From positions 868,001 to 932,000 of the forward strand of contig NZ_JAUSUM010000002.1 of the NCBI RefSeq assembly GCF_030813635.1: a stretch of 64,000 nt of DNA. Reading direction: 5' to 3'. The DNA comes from Salibacterium salarium. Lineage in GTDB: Bacteria > Bacillota > Bacilli > Bacillales > Marinococcaceae. A program made the translations under genes and the position numbers. A model generated the notes under the pieces. The model was not told the DNA's origin. It ran no database searches and saw only the letters and a list, made by a program, of their open reading frames with translations. Positions 40,803 through 50,631 of this stretch are shown here, piece by piece (position 1 is the stretch's first letter; every line of letters begins with the position of its first letter).

Positions 40803-40992
40803 CGTTCATCCCTTCAATTAATAATTATTTAGCCCCTTTTTCGACAAACCTCTTATATTCTACTTCATATTTCTTTAATAAGCATTTGTTTTTTTGTAAA
40901 GATTTTATTAAGATTTGTAAATGTGATTGTAATATTCCTTTTTAGGCTGCACTTTTTCAGGTAGAATTAGACATGAAAGAAGGGAGCAACAT

Positions 40993-41778
40993 ATGAATAT
41001 CATTCAATCATTTATCAAAAGTCTCTATTCTCCAAGGTATACTGGACGTTTTCGTTTTAAAGGTATAGGAAAAACAATTGGTTATATCTTTTTTTTAATG
41101 TTTATTGCAAGTATTCCCGCTGCCATTATTTTGACAAACACAATATGGACCGGAGTCAATCAATTAGAAACAGCTTTGAACCACGATAAGATGCCAGATT
41201 TTGAAATTAATGACGAGGGATTACAATCAGAAAATGAAGATGTTCATCTTTCGTTAGAAGGAGAACAGGGAGAAATCATCATTTTTGACACAGCAGGTCA
41301 AACAACGAATAATGAGTTACAGCAAAATGAAAAAGTAACGGCTTTTTTACAAGAAGAACTCGTTTTTAAAAACAACGGAGAAACTCAAACGTTTCCTTAT
41401 GAACAAATAGGAGGATTTAATGTATCGAAAGAGGATTTAAATTCCTATATTAGTGCTGTTGATGGGTTGTTACTCCTTGTTGTGCCTGTTGTTCTACTCT
41501 TTATGTATTTACTTTCTACAGCCTTAAAGTTTATCGGCATCTTTTCATTATCTGTATTCGGCTTGTTAATAAAGAAGGCATCTCCTATCCCTTTATCGTA
41601 TCGTCAGCTATGGATATTAAGTGCTCATGCCGTAACACTGCCGACCATTGCTATAACACTACTAAATTTACTGCCATTCCAAATACCATGGTCTTTCAGC
41701 ATTTACTGGCTCATCGCATTTATTTGGCTATACCTTATTTTTACAAAACTTCCAATTCCAAAGAAAAAAACATCATAA
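40993..41778 (+). CDS. DUF1189 membrane protein
   Basis: 261 aa, ATG 40993 behind AAGGGAG. An N-terminal part beginning FIKSLYSPRYTGRFRFKGIG, then a membrane segment, an acidic outside domain, and four more membrane segments at the C-terminus. This is the DUF1189 layout. Function unknown. Confidence 0.82.
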   Translation: MNIIQSFIKSLYSPRYTGRFRFKGIGKTIGYIFFLMFIASIPAAIILTNTIWTGVNQLETALNHDKMPDFEINDEGLQSENEDVHLSLEGEQGEIIIFDTAGQTTNNELQQNEKVTAFLQEELVFKNNGETQTFPYEQIGGFNVSKEDLNSYISAVDGLLLLVVPVVLLFMYLLSTALKFIGIFSLSVFGLLIKKASPIPLSYRQLWILSAHAVTLPTIAITLLNLLPFQIPWSFSIYWLIAFIWLYLIFTKLPIPKKKTS

Positions 41779-41817
41779 AAAAAGGGAAACCGTTTGAATT
41801 GTCGGTTTCCCTTTTTT
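41777..41817. terminator. Bidirectional terminator
   Basis: AAAGGGAAACCG and CGGTTTCCCTTT pair, with A-run before and T-run after, serving the convergent DUF1189 and NfeD genes. Confidence 0.88.
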
Positions 41818-41832
41818 ATTGGACCATCTCGA

Positions 41833-42471
41833 CTAACCCGTTTCCTCTGAGCGCCGAACTAAAATTTTTGTTCCATCGACCGAAATAACCTTTACCATTT
41901 CACCTGGTTCCAGCCACTGATCTCCACTTGTAGCACTATAATGTCTGCCTTCAAAAATAATCGTGCCCGTCGGCCGAAAAGGGGTTAACGTTTTTACTTC
42001 TTTTCCTTCTAACTCTTTGTATGTTTGATTCATCGAATTGTATCCTTGTTCACTTCCCAATTGATCCTTCAATGTCATCTTTGACCATAAATTTCTGCTT
42101 GAGAACACTTTCAAAAATAAACCCGATCCAAATAAGCCTGTTATATAGCCAAAAACAACTAACACTCCGTAGGTAACACTTGGAGTTGGAACGGCTAAAC
42201 CAATTCCCATCAGTAAAGCTCCAAATAAAGCAATGGTTCCGTCACTAATTACTTTGCCATCTAAAACAATTAGCGCAATTCCAATGACATACAAAATAAT
42301 AATCCACATATTGCCACCTGCGTCAATATGGAAGGAAAAAAACAAAGACATGAAAGCTATTCCCAACAAAGCAAATAATCCTTTTGCTTTCACTAACATT
42401 TCACCCATTAGAAATAGAGTACCAAAAAACACGACCAAAAATCCGACACTGGCATATTCAAGCCAATCCAC
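41833..42471 (-). CDS. NfeD-family membrane protein
   Basis: 212 aa with four or five membrane helices and a C-terminal OB-fold domain (LEGKEVKTLTPFRPTGTIIF, then GEMVKVISVDGTKILVRR). NfeD partners of stomatin-like proteins share this domain; no floA-type stomatin gene is adjacent here, unlike the usual yqeZ-yqfA-yqfB arrangement. Confidence 0.82.
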   Translation of the reverse strand: MDWLEYASVGFLVVFFGTLFLMGEMLVKAKGLFALLGIAFMSLFFSFHIDAGGNMWIIILYVIGIALIVLDGKVISDGTIALFGALLMGIGLAVPTPSVTYGVLVVFGYITGLFGSGLFLKVFSSRNLWSKMTLKDQLGSEQGYNSMNQTYKELEGKEVKTLTPFRPTGTIIFEGRHYSATSGDQWLEPGEMVKVISVDGTKILVRRSEETG

Positions 42472-42635
42472 GTTTATCAGCTCCTTTTGAGCATAAGTTC
42501 AAGAAAGTTTTCTTTTATATAATAGTACGTATGAAAATATTATATCGTTTCACTGTATATTCTACCTTGTTTGAAGGTTTATTTCACTCATAAAAAAAAG
42601 ACATCTAATCTTCATCCTTTTGATTCCCATCTTCT

Positions 42636-42677
42636 AAAAAGAGCCGTCTTATATAAATAAATACAAGACGGCTCTTT
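42636..42677. terminator. Terminator after the DUF1002 gene
   Basis: GAGCCGTCTT and AAGACGGCTC pair around ATATAAATAAATAC; TTTTTAG follows on the minus strand. Confidence 0.85.
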
Positions 42678-42685
42678 ACACTGCT

Positions 42686-43576
42686 TTAAGTTGACTCTTC
42701 TTCTCCGCCAAACCAACCGCTTACAGCATCTATTAATTCATTAATAAAGTCTAGAAAACTTGAGATAAATGATTGGGTGTCTTCTCTGTTCAAAAATTCA
42801 TCCAGATTATCCCTTACGTTGCTAATTTGATTCTGTACTTGATCCCAATCAATGTTTAAATCCTGCATTCTATTAAATAATGACACAAGACCATTCATTT
42901 CTTCTTCGGTTAATTCAATTCCAAGTTCATTAGCAATTCGTTCAATTAAATCTCGAAGATCTTCTTCATTTTCTATTTGTTCGTCTCCAATTTCTTCTTT
43001 GACCCTCGTAATTAATTCCGTTGCTTCTTCCATACCAATTCGCTCGCCCAATTCAGAAGTTTTTACCATTTCTTCATTAGCTACTTGTTTTTGGTCTTCT
43101 GAGATATCAATATCATTCTGTATTTCATAAGCCTTTATTAACCCAGTCAAACCTGCCGTTCCGGAAACTGTAAACGGTGCTGTTACGTATATATCAGCAT
43201 CTTCAACACCAGCGGTTATAAGCGCATTAGCATACATACCTTCTGAAACTTTATCAATATTATTTGTCTCTACATTAAGTCCACTACCAGACTCTGTAAC
43301 TGTAATTTTAGATGAAGAAATGGCATTACTTCCGATATCATCACCCAGATAATCCCCTAAATATTCATATTCTTCTTCATTAGACACAGTGATAATCTCT
43401 GCACTTTCCCCCGCTTCCATTTCATCGAGCAGACTATTTTGTTCTTCTTCACTCAAATCTTCACCTAATGTGACAATAACATCACCTTCTTCAGCGTTTG
43501 CAAACGCTGCATTTGGCAAGGATAACACCAAGACTGCTGATATAGCTGCTAACAGAGATTGCTTGAACGTTTTCAT
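42686..43576 (-). CDS. Secreted DUF1002 protein
   Basis: 296 aa. Signal peptide (SLLAAISAVLVLSLPNAAFA), then the DUF1002 start DVIVTLGEDLSEEEQNSLLD and the ITVTESGSGLNVETNNIDKV region, then acidic helical repeats (EEATELITRVKEEIG; LGIELTEEEMNGLVSLFNRM). Very acidic overall. Extracellular; function unknown. Confidence 0.87.
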   Translation of the reverse strand: MKTFKQSLLAAISAVLVLSLPNAAFANAEEGDVIVTLGEDLSEEEQNSLLDEMEAGESAEIITVSNEEEYEYLGDYLGDDIGSNAISSSKITVTESGSGLNVETNNIDKVSEGMYANALITAGVEDADIYVTAPFTVSGTAGLTGLIKAYEIQNDIDISEDQKQVANEEMVKTSELGERIGMEEATELITRVKEEIGDEQIENEEDLRDLIERIANELGIELTEEEMNGLVSLFNRMQDLNIDWDQVQNQISNVRDNLDEFLNREDTQSFISSFLDFINELIDAVSGWFGGEEEST

Positions 43577-43684
43577 TTAACATACTCCTTTTATTTCATA
43601 TTCTCTATATTAAGTTCTAATGACCATGTCCAACACATATATATACATTATAAACGTTATTTAGTCCAAGTGAGGTAAAAAATT

Positions 43685-43996
43685 ATGAAAAAAATGTTGT
43701 TCTTATTATTGTTTATATTAGTCTGTACCTCAATCTATTATGATATTACAGAAGGAACACTTCCAACTTTATCTCCTCCTTCCGCTACTTCCGATTCTTT
43801 AGACGACCAAACTATCATAAAGGTTACAATAGAACCTGGACAAACCGTGTTATCTATAGTTGAAAAGCTTCATGATGGACCTATTCCCGTTAGTATTGAA
43901 CGAGTAACAAAAGATTTTCAACAACTTAATAATGATATGGAACCTAATCAAATTGAAGTGGACAAGTCTTATAACTTTCCAGTTTACGAACCTTAA
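43685..43996 (+). CDS. yqfZ: YqfZ-like LysM-type protein
   Basis: 103 aa, ATG 43685 behind GTGAGG. A membrane or signal helix (MLFLLLFILVCTSIYYDI) and a LysM-like part (IEPGQTVLSIVEKLHDGPIP and the VDKSYNFPVY ending). B. subtilis yqfZ, a short LysM protein, stands just before ispG in the same way. Confidence 0.72.
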   Translation: MKKMLFLLLFILVCTSIYYDITEGTLPTLSPPSATSDSLDDQTIIKVTIEPGQTVLSIVEKLHDGPIPVSIERVTKDFQQLNNDMEPNQIEVDKSYNFPVYEP

Positions 43997-44143
43997 CAAA
44001 GTAAAAATATTTTTATAAATGTCCTTGCTTGCCAAATCAGTCAAAACGCTGATACAATTACGAGTGATTAATCTAAAGGATTTAAAAATATTAGCTGTGA
44101 AATGCAATGAGAATTTATCAACATAAAAGGGGCGAATGGATTC

Positions 44144-45274
44144 ATGAGCCAAATCACCCATCGTACAGAAACAAGACGAGTCAAAGTAGGCAACTTAGTT
44201 ATAGGCGGAAACGATGAGATTGTTGTACAAAGTATGACAACGACAAAAACCGATGATGTCGAAGCGACAGTAAATGAAATTCATCGATTAGAGGAAGCAG
44301 GCTGCCAAATTGTGCGCGTCGCTTGCCCTGATATGGAAGCAGCAGAAGCTATTCCAGAAATTAAAAAACAAATAGATATTCCACTTGTCGTGGACATCCA
44401 CTTTGATTACAGATTAGCCTTGAAAGCAATCGAAGGTGGTGCGGATAAAATTCGCATTAATCCAGGTAATATTGGTAAACGCGAAAAAGTTGAGGAAGTA
44501 GTAAAAGCTGCAAAAGCTAAAAGCATCCCTATTCGTATTGGTGTTAATGCAGGTTCTTTAGAAAGAGGGATTCTTGAAAAGTATGGATACCCAACGGCTG
44601 ATGGTATGGTAGAAAGTGCCCTTCATCACATTAAAATTCTAGAAGAACTTGATTTCTATGACATCATTGTATCTATGAAAGCTTCCGATGTTCATTTGGC
44701 TATCGAAGCTTACGAAAAAGCAGCGCAAGCCTTCAGTTATCCACTCCATCTCGGTATAACTGAATCAGGCACACAATTTGCCGGAACTGTTAAAAGTTCA
44801 GCTGGTCTTGGCGCCATCCTTAGTAAAGGAATTGGTAATACACTTCGTATTTCTCTTAGTGCTGATCCAGTCGAAGAAGTGAAAGTAGGACGCGAACTCT
44901 TAAAAACATTCGGCCTAGCTTCGAACGCTGCCACTTTAATTTCTTGTCCAACATGTGGACGTATTGAAATCGACTTGATAAGTATTGCCAATGATGTAGA
45001 AGACTATATCTCCACTATAAAGGCACCTGTGAAAGTTGCTGTACTCGGTTGTGCAGTTAATGGCCCTGGTGAAGCTAGAGAAGCAGACATTGGGATAGCT
45101 GGTGCCAAAGGGGAAGGACTTTTATTCCGTCACGGTGAAATTATCCGCAAAGTACCAGAAGAAACTATGGTTGATGAATTGAAAAAAGAAGTCGATAAAA
45201 TCGCTGAAGAACATTACGAGAAGGAAGCAAAAGCCAAAGAAGAAGAGGAAAAAGCAGCAGCTTCCCAATCCTAA
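44144..45274 (+). CDS. ispG: (E)-4-hydroxy-3-methylbut-2-enyl-diphosphate synthase IspG
   Basis: 376 aa. Iron-sulfur enzyme of the MEP isoprenoid pathway. Signature segments are [20 protein letters not shown], the CPTCGR pair and [20 protein letters not shown] with the third cysteine of the 4Fe-4S cluster. Its pathway partner ispH is in the same window at 58942-59889. The C-terminus has a Lys/Glu-rich extension of about 25 residues ([20 protein letters not shown]). Confidence 0.97.
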   Translation: MSQITHRTETRRVKVGNLVIGGNDEIVVQSMTTTKTDDVEATVNEIHRLEEAGCQIVRVACPDMEAAEAIPEIKKQIDIPLVVDIHFDYRLALKAIEGGADKIRINPGNIGKREKVEEVVKAAKAKSIPIRIGVNAGSLERGILEKYGYPTADGMVESALHHIKILEELDFYDIIVSMKASDVHLAIEAYEKAAQAFSYPLHLGITESGTQFAGTVKSSAGLGAILSKGIGNTLRISLSADPVEEVKVGRELLKTFGLASNAATLISCPTCGRIEIDLISIANDVEDYISTIKAPVKVAVLGCAVNGPGEAREADIGIAGAKGEGLLFRHGEIIRKVPEETMVDELKKEVDKIAEEHYEKEAKAKEEEEKAAASQS

Positions 45275-45275
45275 T

Positions 45276-45317
45276 AAAAAAGCTGTTCCGAAAAAATAAT
45301 CGGAACAGCTTTTTTTA
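45276..45317. terminator. Terminator after ispG
   Basis: AGCTGTTCCG and CGGAACAGCT pair around AAAAAATAAT, followed by a T-run; A-run on the other side serves the convergent yqfX. Confidence 0.9.
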
Positions 45318-45321
45318 TTCG

Positions 45322-45744
45322 TTAAAAGAACGGTGCAAATAGTACGGTCATTACAATAGCAAAAGCACCTATCCCTATTGACCAATACCCTAAAGCTTTT
45401 GCTTCTTTTCTCGCTGCGAAAATGCCTAGTACAATTCCTGCGCCGCCTGTTACAATTGGTAAAAAAAACAAAGCACAAATACTTAGTATGAGCGCCGTTA
45501 CACCCAGTCCTTTGCCTAGTGACTCATCATTCACATTTGAATCCATTGTTGCGTCTTGTTCTTCTTCTTCGCGTTCAGGCTCAGATAAATTGGCCTTATT
45601 ACCAATTCCAGGTGCTGCTATTTCTGAGGCGGTTTCCATTGTATAATCATCTTCTGACAGCTCTACATCATCCGGTCCATTTTCTCTTTCTCCAAACCCT
45701 GGTTCCTCTGTTAAATGATCATTTGTTCTGCGATCGTCATCCAT
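45322..45744 (-). CDS. yqfX: YqfX-like membrane protein
   Basis: 140 aa. An acidic N-terminal half (LTEEPGFGERENGPDDVELS, EPEREEEEQDAT) followed by two membrane helices with a Gly-rich loop (VTALILSICALFFLPIVTGG, then AALGYWSIGIGAFAIVMTVL-like end), the DUF4190 pattern. B. subtilis yqfX is next to ispG (yqfY). Function unknown. Confidence 0.75.
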   Translation of the reverse strand: MDDDRRTNDHLTEEPGFGERENGPDDVELSEDDYTMETASEIAAPGIGNKANLSEPEREEEEQDATMDSNVNDESLGKGLGVTALILSICALFFLPIVTGGAGIVLGIFAARKEAKALGYWSIGIGAFAIVMTVLFAPFF

Positions 45745-45869
45745 GTTGCTGCCCTCCCCTGCTCTTATTAAAATGGCTCATCATAGAAAGCATCATAAAA
45801 GTAAGAGCATTTATATTGTTCCCGGGGCATACACTTTAACACTGCCAAATTTAACAAAACAGCTGTGTC

Positions 45870-46304
45870 TTATGTGTGAGAAACAACAAGTTGACATTCC
45901 GAGCAATACCCGTATATTTCGAATTTGTGACCGGTCACTTCAAATTCTTGTTCACCATTTTCATTTAGCCAATCCATAGGACAAGCATGTATTTGTTTAG
46001 TTTTCCCACATTCAAGGCATATTAAGTGGTGATGATGATGTGTTGTCGAACAACGAAAGCGAAAACGTTTTTCTCCTTCTAGTTCAGTCACTTCCAAAAT
46101 TTCCATATCCTCAAACAAAGATAAGTTTCGATAAACCGTATCAAAGCTCACATTAGGAAAATCAGACTGCATCTCTGTCAATACTTCCTTTGCGGACAAA
46201 TATCGTTTTTCCTCTGCAAATAAATGCAGAAGTTGTTCCCTTTTTCCTGTAAATTTATATCCTTCATTCTTTAATTTTTCCAATGCTTGCTCTACGTTCA
46301 TCAT
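45870..46304 (-). CDS. zur: Zinc uptake regulator Zur
   Basis: 144 aa of the Fur family. Winged helix (LSAKEVLTEMQSDFPNVSFD then TVYRNLSLFEDMEIL), a THHHHHL metal site, and two structural-zinc pairs (CLECG and CSEC). It represses zinc uptake genes when zinc is high. It follows the zinc transporter permease gene by 15 bases, so it lies in the operon it likely controls. Confidence 0.92.
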   Translation of the reverse strand: MMNVEQALEKLKNEGYKFTGKREQLLHLFAEEKRYLSAKEVLTEMQSDFPNVSFDTVYRNLSLFEDMEILEVTELEGEKRFRFRCSTTHHHHHLICLECGKTKQIHACPMDWLNENGEQEFEVTGHKFEIYGYCSECQLVVSHT

Positions 46305-46319
46305 TTATATTCCTCCTAC

Positions 46320-47144
46320 TTACATCCGCACTAAGAATTTTTTTATTGCTAATACGGTTAGTAATAAAAAAGCAGCAAAAACGACAATAGCGCCTCCAGT
46401 TGCAATATCAAAATGGTACGAACTATAGACACCTAACATAACTGTTATTTCCCCTATCATAACACTCCAGAGCAACAATTTCCTAAAACTTTTTGCTAAT
46501 TGTAGTGCTGCGGCGACTGGTAAAGAAATAAGAGCGCCTACCAATAGTATACCTACCACTTTCATTGACATGGATATAACAAGGGCTACCAAAAATGAAA
46601 AAAGAAATTGAATCATCTGTACAGAAATCCCGGAAACTTTAGCAAATTCCTGGTCAAAAGAAACAGATATAAGTTCCTTATAAAATAATAAAAATAATGC
46701 AAGGGCAAGAAAAGAAGTGACAATAATAAATATAAGATCTTCTCCAGTTACTGAGACGACACTTCCAAATAAATAATCATACCACTCATTGTATCCAGAA
46801 TTATCTATGCTCATAAGAATGGCACTAGCCCCAATCGCTCCTGATAATATAATTGGGGCCGCTAATTCTTGGAATTGGGAATATACTTGTCTTAATTTTT
46901 CAATGAAAAGAGAACCAGCCAAAGCAAAGATAAACCCAGAATATAACGGATTCACCTGAAGTACTTCCAGCGATTGCCCTAACAGTACTCCTGCCGAAAT
47001 ACCTGTAAGCGTTACATGAGAAAGGGACTCTGAAATAACAGAAGACCGTCTCACAGCTAATAATGTACCGATTAAAGGTGCAATCAATCCAACAAATAAG
47101 GCGGCTATTATCCCTCTTTCAATAAATGTTAATTCCATCTTCAA
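46320..47144 (-). CDS. Zinc/manganese ABC transporter permease (second copy)
   Basis: 274 aa of the ZnuB/AdcB family with eight or more membrane helices. LIGTLLAVRRSSVISESLSH and ALAGSLFIEKLRQVYSQFQE are family hallmarks. It is a paralogue of the next gene upstream (shared VRR...SHVTLTGI, the LFGS...VTxEDL and SMxxVGILL segments), so the transporter may have two different permeases. 44 bases after the first permease. Confidence 0.88.
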   Translation of the reverse strand: MKMELTFIERGIIAALFVGLIAPLIGTLLAVRRSSVISESLSHVTLTGISAGVLLGQSLEVLQVNPLYSGFIFALAGSLFIEKLRQVYSQFQELAAPIILSGAIGASAILMSIDNSGYNEWYDYLFGSVVSVTGEDLIFIIVTSFLALALFLLFYKELISVSFDQEFAKVSGISVQMIQFLFSFLVALVISMSMKVVGILLVGALISLPVAAALQLAKSFRKLLLWSVMIGEITVMLGVYSSYHFDIATGGAIVVFAAFLLLTVLAIKKFLVRM

Positions 47145-47188
47145 TCATCTCAATTTTTTATAATTTTTTTAGACTTTAACGTCCATGA

Positions 47189-48061
47189 TTACGTGTTATT
47201 GTCTGTATAAGACATTTTTTTACGAGACGTTCCTACATGTATTTTTTTGCAGCCAAGTATAATTAGTAAGATTGATAACGCCACTAATACAATGACACCA
47301 CCTGGTGAAATGTCTAAATAAAATGCCGAAATAATACCTGTAATCACAGAAAATTCCCCTATAATGATAGAGTATAAAAACATTTGCTTAAAACTTTTCG
47401 AAAGTTGAATAGCAGATGCCGCCGGGAGTGTCATCAACGAAGACACCAATAAGATACCGACAATTCTCATGGAAGATGCAATCACTAGTGCTGTCATTAT
47501 AATGAATAGTATATTAATCCATTTTCCAGGAATTCCGCTAACAGACGCCTGTTCTTCATCAAAAGATAAAAATAATAACTCTTTATAAAATAAAATCAAC
47601 AAACCAGTTACTACAACTGTAACAATCGAAATAACTGATAAGTCTTCTCGTGTCACCGTAATAATGCTACCAAATAGGTAATTAAACAAATCATTATTAA
47701 AGCCATCAGCAAGGGATATAAATACGACACCCAACCCGATACCTATCGATAAAATGATTGGAATGGCAAGTTCTTTAAAGGCTGTATAAACATTACGCAA
47801 TTTTTCCATCAGAAGCGACCCAGCAACCGCAAATGTCATTCCCATATACAACGGACTCATTAGTTGCATAAATGTAAAAGTCTGAGCTAATAACAAATGA
47901 AATGCAATGCCGGTTAAAGTGACATGTGACAAAGCATCTGTAATAAGTGCCAACCTTCTCACGACAATAAAAACCCCTAATATTGGTGCCAAAAAACCGA
48001 TCATGATACCGGTAAAAAAAGCATTTTGTAAAAATTCATAAGTAAAAAACTCATTCATCAT
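47189..48061 (-). CDS. znuB: Zinc/manganese ABC transporter permease (first copy)
   Basis: 290 aa from ATG 48061 (or 48058), just after the ATPase stop; the frame is open to 48163 inside that gene. GVFIVVRRLALITDALSHVT, NLFGSIITVTREDLSVISIV-like and SMRIVGILLVSSLMTLPAAS are ZnuB family motifs. Moves metal across the membrane using ZnuC. Confidence 0.9.
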   Translation of the reverse strand: MMNEFFTYEFLQNAFFTGIMIGFLAPILGVFIVVRRLALITDALSHVTLTGIAFHLLLAQTFTFMQLMSPLYMGMTFAVAGSLLMEKLRNVYTAFKELAIPIILSIGIGLGVVFISLADGFNNDLFNYLFGSIITVTREDLSVISIVTVVVTGLLILFYKELLFLSFDEEQASVSGIPGKWINILFIIMTALVIASSMRIVGILLVSSLMTLPAASAIQLSKSFKQMFLYSIIIGEFSVITGIISAFYLDISPGGVIVLVALSILLIILGCKKIHVGTSRKKMSYTDNNT

Positions 48062-48062
48062 T

Positions 48063-48842
48063 TTAATGCCTGCCCCCGTGTTCATGATCATGGGTAATGA
48101 CTTGCACATCATGTCCGTATAAAGACGATAAGTCACTTTCTTGAAAATCTTTAGAAGTTCCATGAAAATGAAGTGTTTTATTTAAACAAGCCACATTGGA
48201 TACATAGCTTGTCATCACCCCTACATCATGCGTGACTAATAGCAATGTAATATGTTTTTCTTGATTTAATTTTGTTAATAGTTGATAAAACTGTTGGACA
48301 GAGGATGTATCTACACCAACCGTAGGCTCATCAAGAATAAGAATGTCTGGTTCACTTACTAACGCTCTTGCAACGAATACCCTTTGTTGCTGTCCTCCAG
48401 ACAGTTCACCAATATTTCTGTTTTTATATTCAAGCATCCCTACACTTTCTAAAGTCTCATCAATTTTTCTTTTATGCTTTCGATTTAAAAAGCGAAGTAG
48501 ACCTACTTTAGAGTACAGTCCCATTGAGACCACTTCATATACGGTTGCAGGAAAGCCCGTATTAATAGTATTTGCTTTTTGAGAAACAAATCCTATTCTT
48601 TCCCACTGCCGAAATTTGTTCAAAGGTTTATTAAAAAGCTCGATGTCTCCTTGATTAGGAGTTATTAACCCGAGTAATGTTTTGATTAATGTTGATTTCC
48701 CTGATCCATTAGGTCCAACTAGACCTAGGAATTCTCCTTTTTCAATATTTAAATCAATATTTTCTAAAATGGTCTGGTTCCCATATTTCAGAGAAACATT
48801 CGTCACTTTTACAATTGGATCTTCTAATATATATTCACCCAT
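48063..48842 (-). CDS. znuC: Zinc ABC transporter ATPase
   Basis: 259 aa. Walker A VGPNGSGKSTLIK, Q-loop VSQKAN, signature LSGGQQQRV, Walker B ILILDEPTVG and H-loop VTHDVG. The tail is metal-binding in character (THDHEHGGRH). First gene of the znuC-znuB-znuB2-zur operon, preceded by a good promoter and an imperfect Zur box. No znuA binding-protein gene is in the window. Confidence 0.92.
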   Translation of the reverse strand: MGEYILEDPIVKVTNVSLKYGNQTILENIDLNIEKGEFLGLVGPNGSGKSTLIKTLLGLITPNQGDIELFNKPLNKFRQWERIGFVSQKANTINTGFPATVYEVVSMGLYSKVGLLRFLNRKHKRKIDETLESVGMLEYKNRNIGELSGGQQQRVFVARALVSEPDILILDEPTVGVDTSSVQQFYQLLTKLNQEKHITLLLVTHDVGVMTSYVSNVACLNKTLHFHGTSKDFQESDLSSLYGHDVQVITHDHEHGGRH

Positions 48843-48863
48843 TGGTACACCTCGTTCCTGAAC

Positions 48864-48884
48864 ATCGATAAGAATGATTACGAT
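48864..48884 (-). promoter_or_regulatory. Imperfect Zur box
   Basis: On the minus strand ATCGTAATCATTCTTATCGAT resembles the Bacillus Zur consensus (TCGTAAT-N-ATTACGA), with the left half perfect and the right half changed. It lies just downstream of the predicted transcription start. Confidence 0.65.
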
Positions 48885-48898
48885 TTACTGCTTTTATG

Positions 48899-48927
48899 AG
48901 TATACAGGATGATTTTATCATTGTAAA
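48899..48927 (-). promoter_or_regulatory. znu operon promoter
   Basis: On the minus strand TTTACA (48922-48927), 17 bases, TATACT (48899-48904). The start point would be near 48892, putting the Zur box at about +8 to +28. Confidence 0.75.
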
Positions 48928-49007
48928 TGTATACACTCTTCTATCTTGTTCTTTCTCGGACAACCGTTTATGATGAAAGTAGAAGCTATTTAGAGAGGAT
49001 GACTTGC

Positions 49008-50582
49008 GTGTTTCAACCAAAAGAAAAAGTTGCCGTTATCGATATCGGTTCAAACTCCATTAGGCTAGTCATTCATGAACTGGATGATAAAAAAGGGACT
49101 AGAGAGTTACATAACTTAAAAAAAGTCGCCAGATTAAGCAACCATATCAACTCTGATTATCAACTAACAACAGACGGGTTACAAGTGTTGAAAGAATCGT
49201 TACAGCAATTCGAAGAAGTTCTTAGCTTTCACCACGTCACTAATATTAAAGCTGTAGCTACTGCCGCAATTAGAAATGCGGTAAATAAAGAAGAAATAAT
49301 TGATTTTGTTCATAACGAAACGTCACTTCATGTTCGAGTGCTGTCTGAACAAGAAGAGGCTTATTATGGCTACCTTGCTGTAGTCAATTCGACATCCATT
49401 TCAGATGGCTTGTCTATCGATATTGGCGGTGGCAGTACAGAAATCACATTTTTTAAAGACAAAAAATTAATCCATTCCCATAGTTTTTCTTTCGGTGCTC
49501 TGACTTTGAAGAAAAAGTTTTTTCCGGACAAAGAACCAGATAAACAAGCATTAAAAAACATATCTGACTATGTTATTGATCAATGTAACCAGATTCCATG
49601 GTTGAAAGAAGCAAAACACTTACCAATTATCGGTATTGGGGGAAGTGCTAGGAATATGTCCTTAGTTCATCAATCGCAGGTTCACTATCCCTTGGCAGGA
49701 CTACATCAATATGAATTGGAAATGGATGAGTTGAAATCGATGATGCAGCTTTTTGAAAATTGTTCATTAAAAGAAAGAGAAAATATTGATGGACTGTCTA
49801 AAGATCGTGCTGATGTGATTGTTCCCGCTGTTAAAGTTATTTATGAAATGGCAGATTATATTAATGCTGCTTATTTTATGATGAGCAATAAGGGCTTAAG
49901 AGAAGGTTTATTTTTTGAAGAAATGCTCCGTGAACATTCAACTGAATTTTTACCGGAAGTCGTGGAAGAAAGTTTTTTTCAACTCAGTAGGGAGTTCGAG
50001 ATGAACGAAGATTATGTGCAGGAAGTTGGCAGAATAGCCCGTCAACTATATACCGAATTAGAACCCTTTATCCCTTCGCCTCTTAAACAGGACGATAACA
50101 TTTATCTATTAAAAAAAAGTGCGCGGGTTCTTTACATCGGGGAATTTATTAGCCATGAAACGAGTAGTCAACACACCTTTTATGTATTAACTAACCGTTC
50201 CATTGATGGAATTTCTCATTCTGACAGACTGGCTATGGCTTTCATAGCATCTTTTAAATCTAAAAAATGGATGAAACAGTTATCCCCGCCTTTTAAATCT
50301 TACCTATCAAAAAGTTCATTAAAACGCTTTGAACTACTCGGTAGTATTTTGAAAATGGCCTATGCCTTAGATCGCACGAAACGAAAAGTTGTTGAGTCCA
50401 TTTCTTCTGAAAAAAATGGGAAATCGATTAATCTTTACATAGCCTGTAAACCAAACACATATAGTTATTTCGAAGAGGTTAAAAGTACAAAATACAAAAA
50501 ACACATTGAAAAAGTTTTAAAACAAGACATTTCTTTAACATTTCAACCCATAGACAAACTTAACAAAAAATTTACATTGTAA
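49008..50582 (+). CDS. ppx: Exopolyphosphatase, Ppx/GppA family
   Basis: 524 aa from GTG 49008 behind AGAGAGG; an ATG at 48999 and a longer frame lack a good site. Actin-like fold motifs IDIGSNSIRLVI and LSIDIGGGSTEITFF, and GIGGSARN, mark the family. The C-terminal half includes an HD-like helical region (LKRFELLGSILKMAYALDRT). Degrades polyphosphate, or pppGpp. It lies 50 bases upstream of the polyphosphate kinase gene. Confidence 0.88.
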   Translation: MFQPKEKVAVIDIGSNSIRLVIHELDDKKGTRELHNLKKVARLSNHINSDYQLTTDGLQVLKESLQQFEEVLSFHHVTNIKAVATAAIRNAVNKEEIIDFVHNETSLHVRVLSEQEEAYYGYLAVVNSTSISDGLSIDIGGGSTEITFFKDKKLIHSHSFSFGALTLKKKFFPDKEPDKQALKNISDYVIDQCNQIPWLKEAKHLPIIGIGGSARNMSLVHQSQVHYPLAGLHQYELEMDELKSMMQLFENCSLKERENIDGLSKDRADVIVPAVKVIYEMADYINAAYFMMSNKGLREGLFFEEMLREHSTEFLPEVVEESFFQLSREFEMNEDYVQEVGRIARQLYTELEPFIPSPLKQDDNIYLLKKSARVLYIGEFISHETSSQHTFYVLTNRSIDGISHSDRLAMAFIASFKSKKWMKQLSPPFKSYLSKSSLKRFELLGSILKMAYALDRTKRKVVESISSEKNGKSINLYIACKPNTYSYFEEVKSTKYKKHIEKVLKQDISLTFQPIDKLNKKFTL

Positions 50583-50631
50583 TGTTACTATCGGTTTAGA
50601 TTTGATTGATGAAAGAAAGGTGAAATGTGTA

